A DNA stretch of 64,000 bases, from contig CM061142.1 in the NCBI GenBank assembly GCA_030789695.1, positions 157,762,714-157,826,713 of the forward strand. Direction: 5' to 3'. Shown piece by piece: positions 48,801 to 55,079 of this stretch; the stretch's first letter is position 1, and each line of letters starts with the position of its first letter. The notes below the pieces were generated by a model that was not told the origin of the DNA, did no database searches, and worked only from the letters and a program-made list of their open reading frames with translations. The translations under genes were made by a program, and so were the position numbers. The stretch comes from Scilla litardierei. Taxonomy: Eukaryota > Streptophyta > Magnoliopsida > Asparagales > Asparagaceae.

Positions 48801-51800
48801 TGATTTCTTAGAAATAAAAGGGATGGCTGCTCCTTGCTTGTTGTTCTGAACTTAATTCTCTGCACCCAGATGTATTTTTCTCATTTCTTGTATCTGATAG
48901 TCTCAGATATGTGTTAAACTTCTGGAAAATTTTAAGTGCGTGTTGCAAATTCAGCCATCTGCTTCAAAGTTGAAATGTTTATTTTGGTTAGGATAATGTT
49001 ACAGGAAATGGTGTCATATCCTCCTTTTGCATCCGTTTTGTATGTACATTAATTATGTCAAACGATCTCTGACTGCTTCAAGTTGATTACTGTCACTGCG
49101 AAATATATATGCTCCATTAGTTGTGTGGTATTTTGAAACTTCTGTTTTATGCTGTTTTTTAATCTTTAGTTGGCAGGACAGTATACCCACTCTTGCATAT
49201 GGATCATCTGATTTGCATGAACAAATTGTTGCTAAATTTGTCAGGTGTCTTGACCATTCGTAAACATTGTGTCAAAACAAGAGTTTGAGCTTGTTTTATA
49301 AATAAATAAAAAACCTTGTTTACCTTAATGTGTGGGGTGCCCAGCTAAAGTTCTTTTACCAGAACCTAAGAAAAGAATTAGGAAGGAGACTAATTGCGAT
49401 CCACCAGTTTTAGAAGGTTCACTGATGCAAACTGGATCTCTGATTCAGATGAGCTTAAATCCACAAGTGGTTATGTTTTTACACTTGGTGGAGATTTGGT
49501 GTCTTGGAAATCATCCAAGCAAACATGTATTGCGCGGTCTACTATGGAGTCCGAGTTTATTACTTTAGAGAAGGCATGTAGTGAAGCCGAATGGCTTAAG
49601 AACCTTCTAGATGATCTTCCCATTTGTGAAAAATCGGTACCGTCTGTGTCTATCCAGTGAGATAGTCAAGCAGCAATTGCGAAAGCCAAAAAATAAAGTT
49701 TTTAATGGGAAGAGTAGGCATATACGCCTAAGACACTCTATTGTGAGGCAGCTGCTAGATCATGAGATAGTATCCCTTGATTATGTGAGGTCAGAGATGA
49801 ATTTGGCAGATCCTCTGACAAAACCACTAAATAGGAAGTTAGTGGAAAGTACATCGAGGGGAATGGGACTTATACCTAAAACATAGGTCAAGAGTGATGG
49901 TAACCCAACTTATGTGATTGATGATCTCATGAAGTAGGTTCATATGGGTAACAACAAGTCACTTGTTGGTCGTGAGGAGCACTATCATTATGTTCATGTC
50001 TCATCCTATGGTGTAGATAGTGTTATCGATGATGAGAGAGGATGAGCATATGGCTCTTAATGGAAACCATAGCCCTTGTTGGGTGGTGTGCATAATCGTC
50101 GAGCACACTTGATGGGTCCACCTATACGGGTGTGGAAGTGGGGCCGCTTCCTATGCGAATATGGGTACATTCGCTATAGCACTCATGAAAAACCAGGTAT
50201 GGCGCATGGCCGAAACGTGCCAACCCGTAAGAGCAAGCAACTATTCATTGATGATTCAATATGGGTTGCGAGTCAATGTTTTACAATAAAGGAGATTGGT
50301 TCATAGAAACTATATGTTTCACCAACTTCTTGTAGAACACACTTTCAGTCCCTAATTAATGGTTCATAGACCAAAAGTCATCATTGCTAATGTATTGAAT
50401 TGTCGTATTCGATCTCACGTTTTCCTTTTTCCTCATCTTGGATTCTTATTTCCTTACCTCCTGAAATTTTGAAATAATGGGGGATTGTTGGATATTTCTT
50501 CAATTTCAAAGATAAGATAGTCCCACATTGGATGGGAGATAACACTTGTGCGGGTTTATAATAGACTTCTTATAAATGGGCTATTGGACTTGTTAATGGG
50601 CTAGGACTTGGGGGTAGCTCGCGTGCGCATGAGCCCAAGCAAGGGGCCGAGCCCAAACCGGGTTGAACCGAATGGAAATTGTGGGCGTCGGATCCGGAAA
50701 ACCTTAGCGTGTGTGCGCTGGCATCGCACCTGCGCAGGGGGGGTTCGCGGATGCGCGCGTGGGTGCCCGAGTTTTGTCGTGCGATTTTTTGACCCTTTGT
50801 TTTAAAGAATTTGCCAGGCCCATTACGGCTTTTAATTTTCCCCAACAGCCATATTCCCATTAATAGCGATGTTAATGTCTCGCCAGCCATATTTTTTGTT
50901 TTAATTGCTGTTTAATTTTTGCAACAGCTATTTTCTTATTGATGGCTCATTAAACTCTCCAACGGCCATTTTCTTATTAATGGATGAATTCCAACGGTCA
51001 TATTTTGTTTAATGGCCGAATTAAAATTTCCTATTGATTACGAATCCCAACAGTCTCAATTTTGCTCTATATAAACTCAACCTTTATAAGTTCTGGTGCT
51101 GCGAAATTTCATTTCAAAATAATTCATTCTTCCTCCAAAAGTTCATTGCTTCTGTTGCTATCCTTGCTTTTCCTCTTCCTCTTCCTGCGAGATCGAAGAA
51201 TTGTTGCTGCTCGCTGGAGCCTTGTATTGTGAGTGCACACTTACAAGGCCGTTGCCGTTGAATCCTGGAGGGTAGCCGCTGGACCTGACTTGCACCGAGT
51301 TCATACTCTGAGGGACGGAAATCTACTCTTAAGGACAGTGCCTAGCACGCCTCGGCTAATCGATAAGTTCTTTTCCTTCTCTGTTTTTATAGCACCATCC
51401 TTTCTAAAATCTGCAATTTATCCAACAGGCATAAACTCTAATTCACTTTAACACAGTGATTTCATTCCAAATTCAGTTTAACCATCTCTTTCAATTCTCA
51501 TCTGTGTAACATAGCACAAAATGCCAAATCATGAATCACATGCATCAATATGTACTTACGAAGAGTTTTCAAGCCCAGAAATCATATCTCCAGGATCTTT
51601 CTTATCACCCTTCGAACCTACAGCGATGACAATAAAATCAAGATGCAGGATAAGTGCATGATTTGAGCCACATCATTTGATATTCTTGTTTGTAAGTATT
51701 TCAGAATTTACTAGCATGTCGTAGGGATGAGAATGGGCATTATGCCCAAAGCCCGATTGGGCTTCCAATTGGGCATGCCACATCATCGTCCCTTCTTCAC

Positions 51801-54800
51801 AAATTCTAGAAGAATTTGTGAAGGATTTGTCGGGACGATGATGTGGCATGCCCAATTGGAAGCCCAATCGGGCTTTGGGCATGCCAATTCTCATCCCTAA
51901 GCATGTGGTTCATTGAGTTCTCAATCATAAGGGACTGAGAATATTACCATCAGATGATGATTCTGGTATGTACTTCGCAAGGCGATATTTCTAGAAGCAT
52001 AATAGAAATGAAGTGAAAATGAGAAGACAAATTAATTGAAACACTGAAGAAAAAGTTTCTCCCAAAAAAATACCTGCAAATGACTCTTAACATGGTATAT
52101 AGTCAAGCTTTGTACACCCATGACTCTGAGGACACCTTTTGGTGTAGCCCCTGTCTCATGGAAAGAGAATTTAGTGACCAGGTAAAAAATGTTGAAAACT
52201 AGCAAGAAGATTGCCAAATATCACAAGTAACTTTAACATTGTTCGGTTTACAAGACTACTGTTAAGTCATAGAATACCGAAGTTGATCATCTCAGGCACT
52301 TAAACTATTTTGTGACTCAGTATATGAGTACAAATGGCAAAAATGAAAGCAAGCCACAACTAGGCATACTTTTAACTAGATCCAACTGTATTTGCATTTA
52401 ATGCAGATGTGGGATAGAAGGTACAAATGAATTTTTCTCCAGCTAAATGAATTGTTAAATGTATGCAGCAAGCAAATTGCTGCTGCTGCATGTCAGAGTG
52501 CAAATCGTACAGGTTCCATGATCGAAACTATCAAAATGTTATTTAAATTGGGAATTTGATGCAGATTCATTTGCGATGAGAAACCGTCTTCAAAGTCCCA
52601 ATTTGAATTTGTCATTCCCTTGGTTTTGAGGGGATAGTCCCATATCAAAACTATTAAAATGTTCAACAACCTCTGATATATTATTTAAATTGGGAATTTG
52701 ATGCCGATTCATTTGCGATGAGAAACCATCTTCAAAGCCCAAATTTGTATTTGGACTTCCCCGGGTTTTGAGGTGATAGTCCCATGTTGAATATGTAATA
52801 AAAGGGTCTTGCGTAATTTTTCCTATGAATCCAAGAAGTAAGCATAGCTAGCGCTTTCGAAGGAGGAATCATGCTTAAAAACTACATGGTTAAATGTGCT
52901 TGGGTGGTAGCAACTTCAAAACGGGTGAACCCGTATGAAGTTCTCGGGGCATTATAGAATTATCATCACAAACTTAAATATATCATTATCTCTTAAAGAG
53001 TTAGTGGTTAATATTTGAGAAGGGTTAATGTAATAGTTTAAACCATTTGCAGATATTTCAAAATTAGGTCCTACGTCTAGATATTTTTCATTTAGGATTT
53101 GAAGTAGTAGAATTTCAACGGTTGATAGCAGGTTGAGCTTTAGCTGAATCAGAACTCTAAATGTAACTGATAAACATAAATACTTGGTACTCAAAAATCA
53201 GAGTGCTTGATGAATAAAATCTAATTACTAATATGTGATATTTGAAACTTATGGTAAGGCTATTGTTTTCTCATGGTTAGGGCATGGTTCATAATTTATT
53301 TCCTTCTCTTCTCTAATCCCTTTCCGTCAAATGCTTCATGCATTGTTCAGTATCAAAATGAGAAATCGATTTGGACACATCAATATACAGTATATCCGAT
53401 GAAAGTTGAGTCAAAAGTTGCAACAAATGTCAAAGTAATAAAGTCGTTTACCAATAGGGTGAGAATTAATGCAAATCCAGTTGCAATGGATGGCCAAACA
53501 TATTTGAAGTTCATATTCATGTCATCTTAAGGAATTTGAATATATCTTTTATCTCTTAGCTAGGCATTAGTTTGACGTGCAGTGGGATTAAAAATTGTAT
53601 TTTTGATTATATGGTATCTCTTAGATTAGGCTTTGGACTTGTTTGGAGTGTATTCTTATTTTCTGTAAGAATTTGAATGTTAATAGGGAACTGAGTTTCA
53701 GTTGAATCTGGACTATGCTCTCGAGCGCGCGTTTACATGATTTGTTGTCTGAGCTTGGTTTACATGATTCAAGGCTATTACTTTCTCCATACTTGTTAAG
53801 TGTTCATTCCTTGTCCTACCTCTCTAGATTTGTTTGTGTCAGCATTATAAGATAGATGACACATATATCACACGTGTTAAGAGGAAGTCACATTGGAAAA
53901 ATAGGAAAAGTGAGAAACATAAATTGAAAGCTGAACCTCAGCCTAACAGCTTAACCATTTGGGTTAGAGTATCTCGCCCAAATAATGGCTTCACTAATTT
54001 GAATAACCATGAGTCTCACATTCTTCTAATTAAATTAACTTGGTATTAGAGCTGAGATACATCCTTTACTTCCCATATTGGACCTAATTTCAACATTATA
54101 GTTTGACCTCATTTTATCTGTGGTTACTCCCGCAATGTTCTTATCCAGATCTACGATTACTTCTCTAATGGTCTAATTTGGATTTTCCCTTAATGACCTA
54201 ACTCATACCTCGTAAATTAGTTCCTTTGTATACGCCTTGGTTCTTACTTCACAAACATAAGGCGAATTCACCTTGAGTTTGAGAAGAAAAATAGTCTCGT
54301 ATTGAAAAAAGTGATGAAGATAACTTGAAAGTTAGGCCTCTACTTAATAACTTAAGCTTTTGGCTTAGAGCATCTCAACCAAAATAATGTCTTCACCCAA
54401 TTCGACTCATCCTGGGCATCCCATTTCAGTCCTAAGTTAATTACGTGTATACATGTAAAGCTTTCACCAGTACATTCTTTAACCTTGGTGAAAAAGCTGG
54501 ATACCCTTGATTGAGCTTACTGGAGTGCAAAGCTGAACCAAACCGGAAAAAATTGAGGTAAAGGTTTTATTGTTGTTGAATGGCTTATTGTTGCATGTAT
54601 ACCTAGAATTAATATCAATAAGATAGACAACAAACTGCCACAAGATTTATTCTCATTTTAAGTGGGTGTTTCTGCTTACTAAATTTTACAAATATTACAA
54701 ACTGCATTTTTTAAAAATAATCAGGGGTCATTCATATTCTGAAAGGTAGGATATTAGCATCACTTCTAGAGACCATTCATCATCTTGCACAAATGATAAC

Positions 54801-55070
54801 CATGTCAAAAAAATTAAGAGGTAATCTGTAAGGTTGAAAAATTAAATACTCACTGTCTGGTCCACCAAGTTGTGTAACAGCATCCACGAAACGTTCATGA
54901 AGCTCATGTGTCCACCTTAAACGCTGCCTTGATGACATATTAGGCATATTGGGATTGGGGGAACCAGCGTTAGACACCATAGTGTCTCCACTTAATTCTA
55001 ATTGTGAATCCCGAGCAAGTAAACTGTCTGGAGCTGGACAGACACTAGGAATAGGTTTTGGTTTATACAT
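9265..55070 (-). CDS. PHL7: MYB-CC (GARP) transcription factor, PHR1-LIKE 7-like; six coding exons over 45.8 kb
   Basis: Minus-strand exons 55070-54854, 52150-52074, 51990-51948, 51617-51560, 18165-18096 and 9825-9265 have lengths 217, 77, 43, 58, 70 and 561. They join without a break into 341 codons plus TAA. Residues ~49-105 form the GARP/Myb-like DNA-binding domain: [22 protein letters not shown] and the signature VKSHLQKYRLAKY. Residues ~133-185 form the MYB-CC coiled coil ([20 protein letters not shown], then [19 protein letters not shown]). The usual LHEQLE signature reads LQEQLE. The C-terminus keeps the PHL7-type TPAPTSE.PLKDK and HEPLTPD motifs and an acidic end. This family binds P1BS-type GNATATNC sites in the nucleus as dimers; PHL7 relatives act in phosphate-response and flowering-related control (family knowledge). 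Introns are 2.7 kb, 83 bp, 330 bp, 33.4 kb and 8.27 kb; intron 5 uses a GC donor. No frameshift or stop is seen, so the gene is probably functional despite the insertions. The symbol is by resemblance. Confidence 0.9.
9826..13396 (-). other. Intron 5 of PHL7-like gene, 3' portion
   Basis: AT-rich non-coding sequence. Apart from the 66-bp tandem duplication at 11596-11723, I recognise no gene or transposon domain in these 3.6 kb. Confidence 0.7.
11596..11723. repeat. 66-bp tandem duplication
   Basis: Two adjacent copies of a unit with CCATAGAAAATAGAAGC and AGCAACATGTGAGTGCC, differing by a few bases. Confidence 0.85.
13397..13620. mobile_element. MITE-like foldback element
   Basis: Imperfect inverted repeat of about 220 bp. 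The left arm has GAATAATGTGTATCATATG and GGCACATTCTC; the right arm carries their near reverse complements (CATATGATACCCATTATTC, GAGAATGTGATATGGC). The ends read TTAGATA...TATCTAA. It is non-coding and family-unassigned. Confidence 0.55.
13621..14689. other. Intronic non-coding stretch
   Basis: No coding or repeat structure recognised beyond AT-rich sequence and scattered ACCAGC/TATCGAT motifs. Confidence 0.5.
14690..15110 (+). pseudogene. LINE (L1-type) fragment: zf-RVT domain
   Basis: The + strand frame 14784-15095 begins [10 protein letters not shown]...[12 protein letters not shown] and continues with C..C and C..H patterning, interrupted by frame changes; a neighbouring frame reads NLGMA and KTMVTY.. 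segments. This is the zinc-binding region found at the C-terminus of plant non-LTR reverse transcriptases. Only a decayed 3' piece remains; no poly-A tail or target duplication was located. Confidence 0.55.
15217..15643 (-). repeat. 3' LTR of non-autonomous gypsy element
   Basis: 427 bp, with TATATAAATA near 15518 and the AAAATTACGAAAACATCCCT segment near the right end. It matches 16690-17119 throughout. Confidence 0.85.
16690..17119 (-). repeat. 5' LTR of non-autonomous gypsy element
   Basis: 430 bp, adjacent to the primer-binding site at 16677-16687 and matching 15217-15643 with scattered substitutions. Confidence 0.85.
17125..18095 (-). other. Intron 5, 5' portion (donor side)
   Basis: About 970 bp without recognisable coding or repeat content. 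The splice donor at its right end is GC (GAG|GCAAGT on the minus strand, 18095-18094). Confidence 0.65.
18096..18165 (-). CDS. PHL7: PHL7-like exon 5 (first half of coiled coil)
   Basis: 70 bp after acceptor TTTGGGTTCAG. It completes the split Ser codon from exon 4 and encodes [18 protein letters not shown] then QEQLE, ending in phase 0. The following intron starts GCAAGT rather than GT. The exon sits between an 8.27-kb and a 33.4-kb intron. Confidence 0.92.
18166..18592 (-). other. Intron 4, acceptor-side non-coding
   Basis: 427 bp between exon 5 and the first intron-4 transposon; nothing recognised. Confidence 0.6.
18593..18900 (-). repeat. 3' LTR of Ty1/copia fragment
   Basis: 308 bp bounded by TGTCTAAG and TTTAACA, i.e. 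TGTTAAACC...ACTTAGACA on the minus strand. It lies directly downstream (minus sense) of the copia RNase H region. It contains an internal near-repeat of AATCCCA.TA.A.CAGGAAA.TCAAC. No second LTR was found. Confidence 0.6.
18901..21960 (-). mobile_element. Decayed Ty1/copia pol (GAG-pre-integrase, integrase, RT, RNase H)
   Basis: Read on the minus strand: GAG-pre-integrase segment (21594-21940: LGHLS..., LHCDACEF.K); integrase core (21213-21578: [28 protein letters not shown]); RT start (20124-20372: [21 protein letters not shown]); RT core (19821-20209: [16 protein letters not shown] and YVDNIIV, where the catalytic YVDD reads YVDN); RNase H (19194-19709: [18 protein letters not shown]). Frameshifts and stops break the polyprotein and gag is missing, so it cannot transpose by itself. 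It is in the same sense as the host gene. Confidence 0.87.
22095..22900 (-). repeat. Left (3') LTR of split gypsy element, truncated
   Basis: Matches 29885-30711 in order and orientation: the CACAGGTCACG.CAAAGG, GCCACGCCCC.AAGCTCAGAAAC and CACGTGCTTCGCACG blocks and the end CTTCTT.TAAAATTTT...TTTTACATT. The inner end ...CATTCTACA at 22900 adjoins a purine-rich minus-strand tract (GAGGACGGAATTTTTTTG), typical for the polypurine tract of Del/Tekay-type gypsy elements. The outer part is missing. Confidence 0.7.
22901..27742 (-). mobile_element. Decayed Ty3/gypsy pol, interrupted by a solo LTR
   Basis: Minus strand order: a possible protease/RT junction remnant (27300-27742), RT with [14 protein letters not shown] (about 27245-27290), LFAKLSKCE and VAYLGHVVS (27100-27230), RNase H (26640-26971: [56 protein letters not shown]), the interruption 24566-26600, RNase H end [12 protein letters not shown] (24535-24565), integrase zinc finger with H...H and C..C (24050-24200), integrase end (23436-23657: [21 protein letters not shown]) and a chromodomain-side tail antisense to 22990-23430. 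Many stops and an internal deletion upstream of RT. Related LTR copies flank it at 22095-22900 and 29885-30711. Confidence 0.85.
24566..26600 (+). mobile_element. 2.0-kb solo LTR inside the gypsy RNase H gene
   Basis: Begins TGAAATGACCC and ends GTGCGTTACA, flanked by the 5-bp direct repeat TCGAC (24561-24565 and 26601-26605). Removing it joins the RNase H residues RQRR to WIELM. It shares blocks with the solo LTR at 40725-43040: the Arg-rich 5' leader near 24720, a TATTTAAA box near 24860, and an AGAAGGGATTTTTTTCCCT stretch near 25102. There is no internal domain, so it is the product of LTR-LTR recombination. Long open frames such as 24884-25552 are incidental. Confidence 0.85.
27743..29884 (-). 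repeat. Probable inner part of the right LTR / leader of the split gypsy element
   Basis: No coding homology. It lies between the pol remnant and the LTR segment that has a counterpart at 22095-22900, so it is best read as the untruncated remainder of a long LTR plus leader. No clear primer-binding site was found, so the LTR boundary is unknown. A small repeat of AAATTAGGAACAATA occurs near 28480-28530. Confidence 0.45.
29885..30711 (-). repeat. Right (5') LTR segment of split gypsy element
   Basis: Counterpart of 22095-22900 in the same orientation, with degenerate GGTCACGACAAAGG repeats at its left side (29700-29960). The outer end is near ...TTTTACATTATGC at 30711. The clear divergence between the copies indicates an old insertion. 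Confidence 0.65.
30955..31410. repeat. 155-bp tandem repeat, about three copies
   Basis: GCATTGTATTTACCGCATG occurs at 30961, 31116 and 31271, i.e. every 155 bp. Each unit also has TGTAGTCTTCCTTTTGTTGG and TGGCACTATA.ATGTCTCAT. Copies are nearly identical, so amplification is recent or homogenised. Confidence 0.92.
31730..34463 (-). mobile_element. Non-autonomous Ty3/gypsy element, gag only, TSD GTTTA
   Basis: LTRs 31730-32148 and 34043-34463 start TGATA.GATT and end CTCATCA. The element is flanked by GTTTA (31725-31729 and 34464-34468). A minus-strand primer-binding site TGGTATCAGAGC lies at 34029-34040. On the minus strand the internal region gives a gag leader (33744-34043 and 33317-33808), a 30-bp repeat block (33395-33655) and a CCHC-like zinc knuckle [14 protein letters not shown] (32210-32446). 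Protease, RT, RNase H and integrase are absent. Same sense as the PHL7-like gene and same LTR family as 15217-17119. The LTRs are well diverged, so the copy is old. Confidence 0.88.
34029..34040 (-). other. Primer-binding site (initiator-Met type)
   Basis: The minus strand reads TGGTATCAGAGC, two bases inside the LTR at 34043; a perfect match to the common plant initiator-Met tRNA site. Confidence 0.85.
34476..35502. mobile_element. Non-autonomous hAT-like element (copy B)
   Basis: The left end CAAGGTTAGAGGTCTTGG and the right end ...CGAAACCTTCGTCATTG form short inverted termini of the CAAGG...AGGTTTCGG type seen at 46046-47483. Flanks ATTGATCC (34468-34475) and ATTGATAT (35503-35510) look like an aged 8-bp target duplication, the hAT length. 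It contains a hairpin with arms 34741-34763 and 34783-34805. No transposase is encoded. It lies 12 bp from the gypsy element to its left. Confidence 0.6.
35661..36970 (+). repeat. SIRE/Maximus-like solo or partial LTR
   Basis: Starts TGAAGCCTAAAC with TTTTGATGATGTCAAAC, has a TATTTAAAG box near 36276 and ends with the CCCCCCTCTAGGGTGTG block near 36950. These start and end features are typical of plant SIRE-type copia LTRs. No adjoining internal domain or target duplication was confirmed. It includes the ACACGGCCGTGT palindrome cluster at 35790-36185. Confidence 0.5.
36971..38249. other. Intron 4 non-coding stretch
   Basis: AT-rich; no coding region or repeat boundary recognised. Confidence 0.5.
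38264..38735 (+). repeat. Tandem pair of short LTRs separated by 42 bp
   Basis: A 257-bp unit is repeated head-to-tail (38250-38504 and 38507-38761) with almost no differences. Within it, TGTTGTGAATAC...AATTAACA (38264-38478 and 38521-38735) looks like a 215-bp LTR, preceded each time by the purine tract TTGGAGGGAAG. The joint may be an LTR-PBS-PPT-LTR structure with nearly all the internal domain deleted, or a plain tandem duplication. Confidence 0.6.
38762..39190. other. Intron 4 non-coding stretch with TATG/TGTG microsatellite
   Basis: A simple repeat of GTATGTATGT/TGTGTGTA type at about 39105-39188; otherwise nothing recognised. Confidence 0.6.
39196..39286. repeat. Array of four perfect 16-bp palindromes, 25-bp period
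   Basis: TTGTGCACGTGCACAA occurs at 39196, 39221, 39246 and 39271, separated by CTAAGTTAG. Each copy is a perfect palindrome around a CACGTG core, and neighbouring copies are identical. A diverged inverted copy (TGTGCACATGCATAGC and GCTATGCACGTGCACA) lies at 39570-39607, so these may be the ends of a small inverted-repeat element. Confidence 0.9.
39612..40211. other. Intron 4 non-coding stretch, weak inverted repeat
   Basis: GTGCGAAA and TGTGTGAAAG motifs at 39640-39690 have loose reverse counterparts at 39945-39985; possibly an old MITE. No coding content. Confidence 0.35.
40212..43140 (+). mobile_element. TRIM-like element, right LTR split by a solo LTR
   Basis: Left LTR-like block about 40212-40383 (ATAGTCCCACGTTGG, then ...ATTATTAAC) followed by the primer-binding-like ATCAGAGCCATG at 40387-40398. 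Internal sequence of about 230 bp (GATCTATGATTACACCC, TGGTCTGATTCAG). Second LTR-like block from about 40619 (GATAGTCCAAGTGTCC) to 40724, continuing at 43046 after the inserted element. The same architecture is at 53876-54443. No protein is encoded. Confidence 0.6.
40725..43040 (+). mobile_element. 2.3-kb solo LTR, TSD GTGTC
   Basis: Begins TGTAATGGTCC and ends GGGTCGTTACA, flanked by GTGTC (40720-40724 and 43041-43045). Contains a TATTTAAA box near 41230 and CT-rich leader-like sequence. Same family as 24566-26600. No internal domain. Confidence 0.88.
43141..43929. other. Intron 4 non-coding stretch
   Basis: AT-rich, no recognised gene or repeat. Confidence 0.5.
43935..44877 (+). repeat. 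5' LTR of chimeric copia element
   Basis: 943 bp. A CTATATAAACTC box at 44516-44527 probably marks the promoter; AAATCTACTCTTAAG at about 44770-44784 is complementary to the sequence just after the LTR. Open frames in it (44057-44311, 44596-44994) are repeated in the other LTR and are not genes. Confidence 0.92.
44878..46037 (+). other. Non-retroviral filler in the copia element, part 1
   Basis: 1.2 kb without gag similarity. It looks like AT-rich intronic or intergenic plant DNA, running up to the hAT-like target duplication at 46038. Confidence 0.55.
46046..47483. mobile_element. Non-autonomous hAT-like element (copy A), TSD ATTCAAAC
   Basis: Ends CAAGGTTTTAGGTCTCGG and ...CCGAAACCTTAATCCATG are imperfect inverted termini. 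A perfect 8-bp duplication ATTCAAAC flanks it (46038-46045 and 47484-47491), the hAT hallmark. Subterminal regions are dense in CGGTATCGG / CGGCCGAAAC repeats. It holds an internal hairpin (46645-46754). No transposase. Confidence 0.82.
46645..46754. repeat. Near-perfect 46-nt-arm hairpin within hAT-like element
   Basis: Arms 46645-46690 and 46709-46754 are reverse complements at 45 of 46 positions with an 18-nt loop. The transcript would fold into a long duplex able to yield small RNAs. A related hairpin lies at the same place in copy B (34741-34805). Confidence 0.92.
47551..47717. repeat. 85-bp tandem duplication
   Basis: AAGCTTAACTAAGGATCATG occurs at 47551 and 47636; the units differ by one or two bases. 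Confidence 0.9.
49174..49263 (+). pseudogene. Possible captured host exon in the copia element
   Basis: A pyrimidine-rich tract and ATCTTTAG are followed by a frame reading [14 protein letters not shown] and [16 protein letters not shown], then TAA. AATAAATAAA occurs about 45 bp later, as in a terminal exon and 3' UTR. A donor-like CAG|GTGTCT inside is an alternative end. The composition is protein-like and not retroviral. I do not recognise the family. No upstream exon is certain; the frame at 48897-48993 ([16 protein letters not shown]...) is a weak candidate. Confidence 0.35.
49340..49886 (+). pseudogene. Ty1/copia RNase H C-terminal remnant
   Basis: Frames 49394-49660 and 49611-49886 together give [46 protein letters not shown] and, after a frame change, [16 protein letters not shown] and [14 protein letters not shown]. 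These are the RNase H and 3' end of copia pol. The frameshift and the loss of everything upstream make it non-functional. Confidence 0.9.
50486..51427 (+). repeat. 3' LTR of chimeric copia element
   Basis: 942 bp, near identical to 43935-44877; its right end is 132 bp from the splice donor of PHL7-like exon 4. Confidence 0.92.
51560..51617 (-). CDS. PHL7: PHL7-like exon 4 (linker)
   Basis: 58 bp after acceptor CGCTGTAG. It encodes [18 protein letters not shown] and two bases of the next Ser codon, and ends TCTTC|GTAAGT, a strong donor for the 33.4-kb intron 4. Confidence 0.92.
51721..51899. mobile_element. Foldback MITE in intron 3
   Basis: About 179 bp with long inverted arms: TAGGGATGAGAATGGGCAT...GGGACGATGATGTGG pairs across a short centre that is itself a hairpin (TTCACAAATTCT/AGAATTTGTGAA). 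Flanks AGCATGTC (51713-51720) and AGCATGTG (51900-51907) look like an 8-bp target duplication with one change, pointing to a hAT-type MITE. It accounts for over half of the 330-bp intron. Confidence 0.85.
51948..51990 (-). CDS. PHL7: PHL7-like exon 3
   Basis: 43 bp after ATGCTTCTAG. It encodes [14 protein letters not shown] and the first base of Gly, and ends GATG|GTAATA. It finishes the SHLQKYR signature begun in exon 2. Confidence 0.92.
52074..52150 (-). CDS. PHL7: PHL7-like exon 2 (second half of GARP domain)
   Basis: 77 bp, the size expected for this exon in GARP genes. It encodes [14 protein letters not shown] and [12 protein letters not shown], ends CAG|GTATTT, and starts after TGAGACAG. 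Confidence 0.93.
52537..52800. repeat. 142-bp tandem duplication in intron 1
   Basis: TATTTAAATTGGGAATTTGA and the following CATTTGCGATGAGAAACC recur 142 bp apart, followed by AAAGCCCAAATTTG / AAAGTCCCAATTTG and GGATAGTCCCAT / TGATAGTCCCAT. Confidence 0.85.
53876..54443 (+). mobile_element. TRIM-like element in intron 1
   Basis: Two related blocks, about 53876-54037 and 54279-54443, share AAGTTAGGCCTC/AAGCTGAACCTCAGCC, TAACAGCTTAACCATTTGG/TAACTTAAGCTTTTGG and AATAATGGCTTCAC/AATAATGTCTTCAC. TTGGTATTAGAGCTGAG at 54041, an initiator-Met-type primer site with one change, directly follows the first block. The ~240-bp internal part encodes nothing. Same architecture as 40212-43140. Confidence 0.65.
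54854..55070 (-). CDS. PHL7: PHL7-like exon 1 (start codon, first half of GARP domain)
   Basis: 217 bp from ATG at 55070 to GACA|GTGAGT. It encodes a 48-residue N-terminus ([10 protein letters not shown]...NPNMPNMSS) and [18 protein letters not shown]. The start is chosen because the frame is closed upstream by a strong acceptor-like CTTACAG at 55080 and this is the first ATG after it. Confidence 0.9.
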
Positions 55071-55079
55071 TTCTCATAT

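Larger units (their letters stand above)
43935..51427 (+). mobile_element. 7.5-kb chimeric Ty1/copia element, TSD GGCAT
   Basis: LTRs 43935-44877 and 50486-51427 (TGTTGGATATTTC...TTATCCAACA) differ at only about 20 positions by eye. Perfect GGCAT duplications flank it (43930-43934 and 51428-51432). A polypurine tract AATGGGGGAT abuts the right LTR, setting + orientation (antisense to PHL7). The only retroviral coding left is the RNase H end and 3' tail (49394-49886). Gag, integrase and RT are absent. The 4.5 kb in their place includes a later hAT-like insertion (46046-47483) and about 3 kb of intron-like non-retroviral DNA with a candidate host exon. It is probably the youngest LTR insertion in the window. 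Confidence 0.88.
52151..54853 (-). other. Intron 1 of PHL7-like gene
   Basis: 2.7 kb containing a 142-bp tandem duplication and a TRIM-like element, described separately. The ORF-like stretches have no recognisable product. Confidence 0.8.
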
